The notes under the pieces are model-generated. The model had not been told where the DNA came from, ran no database searches, and saw nothing but the letters and a program-made list of their open reading frames with translations. A stretch of DNA of 39,335 bases. Origin: an uncultured Clostridia bacterium. Lineage in GTDB: Bacteria; Bacillota; Clostridia; Christensenellales; CAG-917. The stretch is from positions 1-39,335 of the forward strand of contig CANRBM010000009.1 of the NCBI GenBank assembly GCA_947628855.1, given 5' to 3'. This document shows, piece after piece, positions 9,437 to 18,409 of this stretch. Numbering within the stretch: position 1 is the first letter of the stretch; each line of letters opens with the position of its first letter. A program made the position numbers and the translations under genes.

Positions 9437-10342
9437 ATGGATAAGCAGCAAATAGCAATTCTCAAAAAGCAAAATAAGATCAAAGATAGCAAGACGGACT
9501 ATGTGTATTATGGAATATGCGGATTTATCCTCTTCTTATTGGCGGTCATAGTCATATATCCTCTTTATTACATCATCATAGCCTCCATCTCCAACGCCGA
9601 CGCGGTCATGACGGGCGACGTGTGGCTGTATCCTATCAAGGTCACTTTCTCCGGATATGCAAACCTGTTTCAGAGGGACGACATATGGCGCAGCTACTTC
9701 AATACGCTCGCATATACGGCTCTCGGCACTGTGTTCAACGTGGCGCTGACCATTCCTGCGGGCTGGGCGCTTTCAAGGAGTTATCTGCCGTTCAGAAAGC
9801 TCATCATGGCAATGCTCATTATCACCATGTTCTTCGGCGGAGGACTTGTGCCTTACGTCATAGTGTGCAGGGCGCTCGGTCTGTATCAAAACCCCTTGAT
9901 CCTCATCATAGGCGGCGGCGTGAGCGTGTATAACGTGTTTATGTGCAAATCCTTCTTCCAGTCCAACGTCCCCGAGGAGGTCCTTGAGGCGGCGGCGATA
10001 GATGGAGCAGGCGAGATAAGAATATTCTTCGACTTGATCCTGCCTATCGCAAAATCCATCATAAGCGTCATGGTGCTATTCTACGCCGTCGGACACTGGA
10101 ACAACTACATCGACGCATATATATTCAACATCGACAGCCAATTCTATCCGTTACAAACGGTTTTGAACGGACTTCTCGACGCCACGGCAAGCGGCGAAGG
10201 AGAAGTCGTATTGGAGCAAATGAGGCTTGCCACACAAATCAAATTTACGTCTATCATAGTCGCCACTGTGCCTATACTTGTCATCTATCCTTTGATAGAA
10301 AAGCACTTTGGGCAAGGCGTATTGGTAGGTTCGTTCAAGTAA
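9437..10342 (+). CDS. Carbohydrate ABC transporter permease (YtcP/MalG-like)
   Basis: RBS AAGGAGG; EAAAIDGAGEIRIFFDLILPIAKSI EAA loop; start refined to MDKQQ. Confidence 0.9.
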   Translation: MDKQQIAILKKQNKIKDSKTDYVYYGICGFILFLLAVIVIYPLYYIIIASISNADAVMTGDVWLYPIKVTFSGYANLFQRDDIWRSYFNTLAYTALGTVFNVALTIPAGWALSRSYLPFRKLIMAMLIITMFFGGGLVPYVIVCRALGLYQNPLILIIGGGVSVYNVFMCKSFFQSNVPEEVLEAAAIDGAGEIRIFFDLILPIAKSIISVMVLFYAVGHWNNYIDAYIFNIDSQFYPLQTVLNGLLDATASGEGEVVLEQMRLATQIKFTSIIVATVPILVIYPLIEKHFGQGVLVGSFK

Positions 10343-10357
10343 AAGGCGGGGATTATT

Positions 10358-11965
10358 ATGAAAAAAGTAATAGTTGGAATTTTGGTCGCCGCAGTGTGGC
10401 TGGCAGGAGTCATCGGATATGCGGTCGTCGCTTCCGGTTCAAACTCATCAGCGCATCAGTTCACAGTTTTGACAGTCAAAGAGGACTCTGTCAAGGACTA
10501 CAATACCATGCCTGTTTTTCAGCAACTCGCAGATGAAACGGGGATAGACGTGGAGTGGAAATATAACACTTCCGCTCAATACAGCAACAACACCGACCCC
10601 GTCGGCATAAAGGGGATCGACGCCATATATCATTCCGGATTTTCCAACCTCAAGCTGTACGATTATGGCAGAAGAGGCAGGATCGTAGCGATCGACGAGT
10701 ATCTCGACAGCATGCCCAACTTCAGCAAGATATTGAGCGAACGTCCCGACATCAAAGAAGCGCTCAAGTCGCCCGACGGACACATCTACTCCTTGCCGAG
10801 AGTTGAAGAGATGGGGCTTAAAGCGTATCCGAATATTCTGTATATCAACAAAGCGTGGGTGAAAAAACTCATTGACGAGGGCAATCTCCCCGACGGCGTC
10901 AACCTGTCTGCGGACGACCTCAAAGACGGACTCGACCTCTCGAGAGAGGAGTTTAAGGCGATATTGCAAAAGTTCAACGACCTCGATATGGACGACGACG
11001 GATCCACTACCAACGAAGTGCCTCTCAGCTTTGTCAGCAGCAACTGGCAGGGCAACGAGAGCGACCTTATAGCGTCCTTCGGCGTGCCCGAAAACAGGGA
11101 CCACAAGACGATAGTGGACGGCAAAGTCATATTCACTATCGAAATGGAAAATTGGTTCAACGCTGTAAGAGAGCTTGCCGATTGGTATCAAAGAGGACTC
11201 ATCCGCTCTGCGTCTTTCACCCAACAGGAAAACGATTTCCTTGCAAGAGGTCAAGACGGCAGATACGGCGCCTTCTATTGGTGGGAAAAGGACACGGTAC
11301 TTTCTGCTGAGAAAAGAGACGATTACATTATCGTTTTGCCGCTCAAAGACAATGACGGCAACCGCTATGTGGGCGTAAGCAACGAACTCGAAGTGGAAAA
11401 GGGCGAGTGCGTCATACTCGACTCATGCAGCGACAAAGCAGCACTGCTTTCATACTTTGACAAGTTCTTCGAGCCCGAATACTCCGCTCAGCTCAACTAC
11501 GGTTCAATAAAGTCGGGCGCATTCCTGTCCGAGAAGGTGGACGGAAAACTTATCCCCAACGACGATCACGGCGTACAGAGCGCGGACGACTTCAGAATGA
11601 AGAACGCCCCTTACGGCGTGGTATATCTTACGCAAGAGGTTTGGGACACCTCGGTAGAAATGGAGTCGAGAGCCAAACTCAGAGTCGGAAACCTCGAAAG
11701 TTATGTGAAACCCTACACATATAAGGGCGCAACGACGATACCCAACCTCAACTACACTCAGGACGAACTGATCACTCTCAACACCTATGAATCCTCGCTT
11801 GCCAAGAACATAGCGAGCTGGTTTACGGGTTGTATAACGGGAAATATCGTTCCGTCAACAGAGTCATGGCAAAACTTGCTCAAAACAAACAGAGCGTCCA
11901 TTGACACTGTTTTGAGGATAAATCAAGCGGCATACGACAGATATATTGCGGCGATCGGGGCGTAG
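10358..11965 (+). CDS. Extracellular sugar/oligosaccharide solute-binding protein (family 1-like)
   Basis: Adjacent to the permease pair; N-terminal hydrophobic segment; SBP-like body; no Cys in the signal-peptide region. Confidence 0.85.
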   Translation: MKKVIVGILVAAVWLAGVIGYAVVASGSNSSAHQFTVLTVKEDSVKDYNTMPVFQQLADETGIDVEWKYNTSAQYSNNTDPVGIKGIDAIYHSGFSNLKLYDYGRRGRIVAIDEYLDSMPNFSKILSERPDIKEALKSPDGHIYSLPRVEEMGLKAYPNILYINKAWVKKLIDEGNLPDGVNLSADDLKDGLDLSREEFKAILQKFNDLDMDDDGSTTNEVPLSFVSSNWQGNESDLIASFGVPENRDHKTIVDGKVIFTIEMENWFNAVRELADWYQRGLIRSASFTQQENDFLARGQDGRYGAFYWWEKDTVLSAEKRDDYIIVLPLKDNDGNRYVGVSNELEVEKGECVILDSCSDKAALLSYFDKFFEPEYSAQLNYGSIKSGAFLSEKVDGKLIPNDDHGVQSADDFRMKNAPYGVVYLTQEVWDTSVEMESRAKLRVGNLESYVKPYTYKGATTIPNLNYTQDELITLNTYESSLAKNIASWFTGCITGNIVPSTESWQNLLKTNRASIDTVLRINQAAYDRYIAAIGA

Positions 11966-11993
11966 ACATACTGTAAAGTTGTAAGGAGGAAAT

Positions 11994-12863
11994 ATGAAAG
12001 GACTCAGAGTGATCGGAGATTATGCGGCAGAGTTTCTTGTCATAACCCTTCTTGTAGCCGTTTCCGCGCTATCGGTGATATTTCTTGTCCCTGTGCTTGT
12101 GGGAGTGACGGGGTACTTCTCAAAGGAGTTGGACGCTCGCCGCTTCAAGGACATATTCACTACGATAGGGAAGAATTGGAAAGTCATTGTGTTCTACACA
12201 ATATTTCAGCTCATAATCATCGTGGTGCCCGTGTTGAACATCTACTTCTTCAACACGCATCCCGAGAAAACGAACAACTTTGTGCTTGCCATATCTGTCA
12301 TAGCGTTGCTGTTCGGCACAATATATCTTGCGACGTCGCCGACTGTGATAGTCAATATGAACGTGAAGTTCAGACAGCTCTTATACAACGGTTTTATGAT
12401 GCTGTTCGGGTCGCTTTGGCGCAGTATTATCTCTGTTCTGCTGCTCCTGGGAATAGTGGCGTTGACGCTCACATATCCCTACGTGCTGGTGCTGACGCTG
12501 TATATAGTGCCTATGATAATATCAAAGTTGATGAAAGAGAATTTCTACAAGCTCAAAGCAAAGGCGCTTAACTTAAGCGTTGAGCAACTGAAGAGAAAGG
12601 AAAAAGAGGATGACTATCTCGACGAGAAAGGGGCTGTAAAACCTGTCGACATTCACTTTGAAGAGACAGCGAGTCCGACTGAGAAAACCGATGGCGACGG
12701 AGCCATGTCGGAAGATGTGGACAAAACCGATGTCGAGGAGCAAAACGATTCTGACGGCGTCATAGCGGAATCGTCGGAAGATATCGCAAAGGTCGATGGC
12801 GGCGAGCAAAACGAGGTCACAGCCTCAAATGCCGAGTCGAGCGACAGCACACAAAACGAGTAG
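11994..12863 (+). CDS. DUF624/YesL-like membrane protein with acidic C-terminal tail
   Basis: Multiple TM helices; position in a sugar ABC operon; C-terminal Asp/Glu/Ser-rich tail; AAGGAGG RBS. Confidence 0.65.
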   Translation: MKGLRVIGDYAAEFLVITLLVAVSALSVIFLVPVLVGVTGYFSKELDARRFKDIFTTIGKNWKVIVFYTIFQLIIIVVPVLNIYFFNTHPEKTNNFVLAISVIALLFGTIYLATSPTVIVNMNVKFRQLLYNGFMMLFGSLWRSIISVLLLLGIVALTLTYPYVLVLTLYIVPMIISKLMKENFYKLKAKALNLSVEQLKRKEKEDDYLDEKGAVKPVDIHFEETASPTEKTDGDGAMSEDVDKTDVEEQNDSDGVIAESSEDIAKVDGGEQNEVTASNAESSDSTQNE

Positions 12864-12881
12864 GGGGATGGGCGTAAAAAT

Positions 12882-14573
12882 ATGGAGAAGAATATGAAGA
12901 AGATCGCATTGGTCGCAATATTTGCGCTTTTGGTTGTGGTGTTTACGGGGTGTTCGGCAGATACTGTCGAAACACAGAGCGGCAAACCCTCTGTCGTTGG
13001 CGTCAAGGACTTCGAATGTATTGTCAATAGCAGAATAGATTTTCTCGACGGCGTAGCGGCTTTGGATTATGAGGACGGAGACATCACCGACCTCCTCGAG
13101 ATAAAGGTGTCCCCCGAAGTGCAGGTCAACGACGGATGGGCGTATTTCTCACAAGTGGGAGAGTACGAGGTCAACTACAAAATCACGGACAGCGACGGCA
13201 ACGTTGCCACAAAGCGCTCGTTTGTGGACGTCGTTGACAGAGAGACATACATGTCCTTCAAGATGCCAAGCGGCTTTTTGGTGAGATCAAACGGGAACGC
13301 CCGGATAGTGAAAAGCGGGATGGAAAACGGCGCTTTCAAGTTGCACGCAAATGGCGGAGAAGTGGCTGAGGATGTGATGCTGGAGCATACGTTCTCGATG
13401 ATATGCGGCTATCAATACACATTCACCTATGTCATAGACAGCTCTGCCGCCGGCAAAGTCAAGGTTTTGGCGGACGGCGTCGATTGCGCGGAACTTGCCG
13501 TGAAAGAGGGAGAAAACAGCCTCGTATTTGAGCACACCGCAAACAAAGTGGACGACAACGACGAGGCTGATGTGAAAATATCCGTCTGCTTCGGCGGCCT
13601 CGGCGACTTGGAATTGACAATAAAATCCGTGGAGACGGAGTACTTCTATCCCGAAAATATGAAAGGAACAGAGGCCGAAAGGGCAGAGGACTTCAATTTT
13701 GCCGCAAGAGTCAGTCCCAGAATAGACGACGATGGCGGGAAGATAGACCTCAAGGGCAACGCTTGGTCGGATAACGACGGCAAGGAGGCTTGCCTCGAGA
13801 TAACAAGCGCAAGCGAAAATGACGGCGACATTTGGAGAGGCGGAATGTTCATCAATACGGGCATATCTCTCAAAAAAGATACACAATACAATGTGTCATT
13901 TGACATTTCTGCCGAAAATGACGGCAAATTTGAAGTCATAATTCAGAACAGTCAATGGAATGAACATCAATTTGCCAAATCAGAGTTCGAAACAAGCCCC
14001 ACCGAGCGTCAGAGCGCAAGTTTCAATGTTGAAGGCTTTGTGGGTTCGCTGTGGATATACGTCCAATCCGGCGCGAACGTCAACACGATAAGGTTGTCAA
14101 ATCTTAGCGTCAAGGAGACTTTGGGTGAGTCGGAAAAGCTAAGTTATCCCATTGAGGACTTTGTCGCAAGCGGAGAGGGTGCGGTCATGACTACGCATGA
14201 CGGCGGCTTCGTCTACAATGTCAGCGAGTTTGCCGCACAGGACAATGCGCAGAAGATCACAAGTCCGTCCTTCTATATCGCGGGCAGCAGCGCCAACTAT
14301 GTGGTGACGTTCAAGGCAAAGGCGACCGCTCCGATAGAGCTTATCATCGCCTCTCCCATATACGGCGGATGGGATCCTACGATAATGTGGTCGAGGATAT
14401 ATCTTACGGAGGAGGAGCAAGTGTTCACTTTCTTCTGCAACGGCAGTGCGTCCGATAAGACATATGTGCTCGAGTGGCAATTCGGCTCGGCGAACAATCA
14501 ACGCTACAGCGACGTAAAAATCGAAATAAGCGAGATAAAAATAAGTTTGAGAAACGGAGAATCCGACATTTAA
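12882..14573 (+). CDS. Lipoprotein with DUF5011/Ig-like domain and CBM4/9-like beta-sandwich domains; putative glycan-binding
   Basis: Lipobox VVVFTGC; FLDGVAALDYEDGDITDLLEI...GEYEVNYKITDSDGNVATKR is a DUF5011-like pattern; later segments resemble carbohydrate-binding modules. ATG at 12894 is an alternative start. Confidence 0.75.
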   Translation: MEKNMKKIALVAIFALLVVVFTGCSADTVETQSGKPSVVGVKDFECIVNSRIDFLDGVAALDYEDGDITDLLEIKVSPEVQVNDGWAYFSQVGEYEVNYKITDSDGNVATKRSFVDVVDRETYMSFKMPSGFLVRSNGNARIVKSGMENGAFKLHANGGEVAEDVMLEHTFSMICGYQYTFTYVIDSSAAGKVKVLADGVDCAELAVKEGENSLVFEHTANKVDDNDEADVKISVCFGGLGDLELTIKSVETEYFYPENMKGTEAERAEDFNFAARVSPRIDDDGGKIDLKGNAWSDNDGKEACLEITSASENDGDIWRGGMFINTGISLKKDTQYNVSFDISAENDGKFEVIIQNSQWNEHQFAKSEFETSPTERQSASFNVEGFVGSLWIYVQSGANVNTIRLSNLSVKETLGESEKLSYPIEDFVASGEGAVMTTHDGGFVYNVSEFAAQDNAQKITSPSFYIAGSSANYVVTFKAKATAPIELIIASPIYGGWDPTIMWSRIYLTEEEQVFTFFCNGSASDKTYVLEWQFGSANNQRYSDVKIEISEIKISLRNGESDI

Positions 14574-14577
14574 CGAT

Positions 14578-15933
14578 ATGGAAAAAGATATAGCGACCTT
14601 AAACAACTACATAGCGAAGTCAAAATGCCTTGTGAACGACGAGTACAGGTTGGCGTATCATATGATGCCGCCCATCGGCTGGCTCAACGATCCGAACGGA
14701 CTCATTAAGTTTAAGGGCAGGTATCACTTGTATTATCAATTCAATCCATATGCAAGTGCGCCCGGGAGAATGTGTTGGGGACATTTTGTGTCGGATGATC
14801 TCATCTCATATGTCGACGACGGAGTGGCTTTGAAACCCGACGCAGAGGACGCAAGCGCCTATTCGGGCGGGGCGATCGAAGTTGACGACAGAATATATGC
14901 TTATTACACGCTACATACGGAAAATTCGGACGGCAAACGAGAGGAAGTATACAGGGCGGCGTCAACGGAGGGATTCTGTTTCGGTCACGGCAAAAAGGTG
15001 TTTGACAACGAAACGTTGCCCGAAGGCATAAGTCGTACGGATTTCAGGGATCCATGTCCTGTGAAAGTGGGGGATACGTACTATCTGTTTGTGGGAGGTA
15101 ATGTACAAAATAAGGGCGTGATAGTGGCGCTGAAGAGCAAAACTCCCGACAAGTTCGAATACGCCTTCACATTGGGACCCTATTATGAGTTGGGCACTAT
15201 GTGCGAGTGCCCAAGCTATATGAGGATAGGCGACAAGGACGTGTTTGTAGTATGCGGCTGCAATGTCCCATCAAAGGGCAACAGCTTCAAGAACATAAAT
15301 TCAAGCGTGTTTATAGTGGGCGATCTGAATCTTGAAAAGGGCAGAATGGACGTCGACTATATACGAGAGGTGGACAAGGGCGACTCCTTCTATGCGCCGC
15401 AATTTATAAGAGGAGCAAGCCTGCCGATCATGATAGGTTGGCTGGAAATGTGGGAAAAGAAGTATCCGACAAAAGAGAAAAATCACGGATGGGTAGGCTC
15501 GTTCACCATTCCGAGAGAGCTGGCTTTAAAAGACGGCGAGTTGTATCAGATCCCCGTAAGCAGCTTGCAAAATTACCTTTGCGACGTGAGGGGCGACAAA
15601 GTGCCGAAGTGCGCCGATATCAGGGCACACTTCGACGGCAAAGGCTATATCAGGCTAAAGGGCGGCAACGGCACAGTCACAGTAGGCAACGACTCTCATG
15701 TGTATCTGGATACCTTAAATGCCAACAATATGGTCGGATGTATAAGGCATACGGACACAGAATACAAAAGTTGCGACGTGAGGATACTGCTTGACGTGTC
15801 AAGCATAGAAGTGTTTGTCGCAGACGGAAGAGAAGTCATAAGCAGCAGAATTTACATCGACGGGAACTATGACTTGGAGACAAACGGCGATGTGAGCGCA
15901 ATAAATATAAAGGAAATAGGTAAAAGACAATGA
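14578..15933 (+). CDS. GH32 beta-fructofuranosidase, probably cytoplasmic
   Basis: GWLNDPNGLIKFKGRYHLYYQFNP, FRDPCPV, CECPSY motifs; no signal peptide. Confidence 0.93.
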   Translation: MEKDIATLNNYIAKSKCLVNDEYRLAYHMMPPIGWLNDPNGLIKFKGRYHLYYQFNPYASAPGRMCWGHFVSDDLISYVDDGVALKPDAEDASAYSGGAIEVDDRIYAYYTLHTENSDGKREEVYRAASTEGFCFGHGKKVFDNETLPEGISRTDFRDPCPVKVGDTYYLFVGGNVQNKGVIVALKSKTPDKFEYAFTLGPYYELGTMCECPSYMRIGDKDVFVVCGCNVPSKGNSFKNINSSVFIVGDLNLEKGRMDVDYIREVDKGDSFYAPQFIRGASLPIMIGWLEMWEKKYPTKEKNHGWVGSFTIPRELALKDGELYQIPVSSLQNYLCDVRGDKVPKCADIRAHFDGKGYIRLKGGNGTVTVGNDSHVYLDTLNANNMVGCIRHTDTEYKSCDVRILLDVSSIEVFVADGREVISSRIYIDGNYDLETNGDVSAINIKEIGKRQ

Positions 15934-17456
15934 AAAAATTGTGGGCACTCATACTTATTTTGGCGGCAATGTGCGTAATTATGACGGCATGCGATAAGTC
16001 TGAGAACGTTGACACTGCCAATGTATTCCCCGTATCCACCAACGAGGACTCGCTGGACGTGACAATGGGCGACGTTATGCCTTTTTACGACAACGGCGTG
16101 ATGAACATCTATCATCTGCGCAACAGTTCAGGCAACAACCCCAACTTTTATCACCCCATAGCTCGCATCACGACTACGGATTTCATTCACTACAACGACG
16201 AGGGGATCGCACTGAATTATGCCGATGAAAAAGACCCCGACGCCATAAAGTCCGTCGACGCCGCTTTGGGCACAGGCTCATTTATCAAGGACAATGACGG
16301 CATGTATCACTGCTTCTACACGGGGCACAACGACAAAGGGAAAGAAGAAGGCTTGCCGCATATCGAAGTCATTCGCCACGCAACAAGTTCCGACCAAAAG
16401 ACATGGACAAAGGACGAGAAGTTTAAACTCTACGGATATGAGGATGACTTCAGAGACCCGTATGTGTACCTGGACAACGCGGACAATTGCTATTATATGC
16501 TTGTCACAACAAGAGATTATGCGAGCGGCGGCAGTCCCGCGGTGATAAGGAGATTTACCGCGACTTCGCTTGACGCGACTTCGGACGAGTGGGAATTCAA
16601 GGACAACTTTTTCATCAACGATGAGGGCGACTACAACATGGAATGCCCGTCTTATATTGAGTACAACGGCTACTACTACCTCGCATACAGCGAACAGGGC
16701 AACAACAGAGTCACCCACTATCGCTACAAGACCTCACATGACGACCCCGAGTGGCACAAGTTTGACAGAGACAGCATAGACGCAAGCGGCTTTTATGCAG
16801 GCAGACTTGAAAAGGCGGGAGAGAAGTTGTATGCTTTCGCTTGGTGTGCAAGGCTTGCCGGCGGTACGACGGGCGGATTTGACTGGGGCGGAAACCTCGT
16901 CACTCACGAGCTTGTTCAAAGGGAAAACGGCGAACTTTGCGCGGTGATGCCCCAAAACTACAAAGATCATTTCACTCACAAGGCGTCATACAAATCTGTC
17001 GACGGCAAGGATCTGAGCGCTTATACGTTTGAGGAAGGCAAGTTTGTCGCGTTTGGAGCGAGTGAACTTGCGCAAAAGGTCACAAGAATGAGCTTCACCG
17101 TGACTGCCACCGGCAACAAAGGCAATTTCGGACTGAGCTTTGGACTTGACGGCGCATACAACAATCGCCTCGGCAGCGCAGTGATGGCATTCGACCTTGA
17201 GAATAATTGCGTCTCATGTTATAATAATGTATCCAACAAGTTGAGATATGGCAACCCTCTTGCGAGCGTCCGATACAATTTCGAACAGGGCAAAAGTTAT
17301 TCTGTCGACGTCATCATCGACGGCGAAGTGCTCTCTCTCTATCTTGGAGGCGACATTGCGCTGACCGCAAGGATCACGGATATGAAAAATTCAAATTTCG
17401 CATTCTACTCCAACGGAGCGGGAGCGCAGATAAAGGATATAGCGATTTATGAGTAA
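15930..17456 (+). CDS. Divergent GH32-clan lipoprotein (beta-fructosidase-like)
   Basis: Lipobox CVIMTACD; GDVMPFYDNGVMNIYHLRN in place of WMNDPNG; DFRDPYVY; MECPSY; ATGA overlap with upstream GH32. Confidence 0.75.
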   Translation: MKKLWALILILAAMCVIMTACDKSENVDTANVFPVSTNEDSLDVTMGDVMPFYDNGVMNIYHLRNSSGNNPNFYHPIARITTTDFIHYNDEGIALNYADEKDPDAIKSVDAALGTGSFIKDNDGMYHCFYTGHNDKGKEEGLPHIEVIRHATSSDQKTWTKDEKFKLYGYEDDFRDPYVYLDNADNCYYMLVTTRDYASGGSPAVIRRFTATSLDATSDEWEFKDNFFINDEGDYNMECPSYIEYNGYYYLAYSEQGNNRVTHYRYKTSHDDPEWHKFDRDSIDASGFYAGRLEKAGEKLYAFAWCARLAGGTTGGFDWGGNLVTHELVQRENGELCAVMPQNYKDHFTHKASYKSVDGKDLSAYTFEEGKFVAFGASELAQKVTRMSFTVTATGNKGNFGLSFGLDGAYNNRLGSAVMAFDLENNCVSCYNNVSNKLRYGNPLASVRYNFEQGKSYSVDVIIDGEVLSLYLGGDIALTARITDMKNSNFAFYSNGAGAQIKDIAIYE

Positions 17457-18408
17457 ACTGTATGCGATAGGAGAACTCCTCATAGATTTTATGCCGCTTG
17501 ACAGGGCGGCGTTCAAGGACACGGCGCAGTTTGAACGCAAGGCGGGCGGAGCGCCCGCAAACGTCTGCGTACAGGCGACAAAACTCGGCATAGACACCGC
17601 ATACCTCACAAAGGTAGGCAAGGACGGCTTTGGCGACTTTCTCATAGAAACGCTGAAGAATGAGGGTGTTGACACAAGCTACATATCTCAAAGCGACGAG
17701 TACAACACTTCGCTTGCGTTTGTAAGTCTGACCAAAGAAGGCGAGAGAGAGTTTGTGTTTTTCAGAAAAGCGGCGGCGGATCTGCACTTCACGGAGGATG
17801 ACTTCAAGGACGTCGAATTTTGTGAGGGCGACGCGCTCGAATATGGTAGCGTAGCACTTCAGACAGAGGTGGCCCAAAGTACGCACAGGTATCTCATAGA
17901 CAAGGCGAAAAAGGCGGGGGCGCTCGTATTTTTCGACCCCAATCTGCGATTTAACCTGTATAAGGACAAAGAGGAGCTCAAGAGTATCGTCAAGGATTTT
18001 GCCGCTTACGCCGACGTCATCAAGGTAGGCGACGACGAGTTGGAATTTTTGACGGGACTCAGTGGCGAGGAAGCAGCGGGGGCGATGTTCGGCGGCAATT
18101 TGAAGTTGCTGCTTGTCACCTGCGGAAACAAGGGCGCAAAATTGTACCTTAGTGACGGCAGACGGGCGGCTTGCGACGGCTATAAAGTGGCGACCGTGGA
18201 CACAACGGGTGCTGGAGATTCCTTCTTCGGCTCCTTCATAGCCCGGCTTATCAGCTGCGGCGCAACAGTAAAAAACTTGCTTGACGGCGGGTTTGACTAC
18301 GCGAGTATGCTCGATTTTGCTTGCAAGTGCGGGGCATACACAACAATGCACTACGGTGCGATCTCTGCAATGGGTGACAAAAATAAAGTCGAAAAGGCGG
18401 TAAAATAA
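17449..18408 (+). CDS. PfkB-family carbohydrate kinase, fructokinase
   Basis: GELLIDFMP, KAGGAPANVCV, FDPNLR, DTTGAGDSFFGSF motifs; overlaps the upstream stop. Confidence 0.92.
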   Translation: MSKLYAIGELLIDFMPLDRAAFKDTAQFERKAGGAPANVCVQATKLGIDTAYLTKVGKDGFGDFLIETLKNEGVDTSYISQSDEYNTSLAFVSLTKEGEREFVFFRKAAADLHFTEDDFKDVEFCEGDALEYGSVALQTEVAQSTHRYLIDKAKKAGALVFFDPNLRFNLYKDKEELKSIVKDFAAYADVIKVGDDELEFLTGLSGEEAAGAMFGGNLKLLLVTCGNKGAKLYLSDGRRAACDGYKVATVDTTGAGDSFFGSFIARLISCGATVKNLLDGGFDYASMLDFACKCGAYTTMHYGAISAMGDKNKVEKAVK

Positions 18409-18409
18409 A

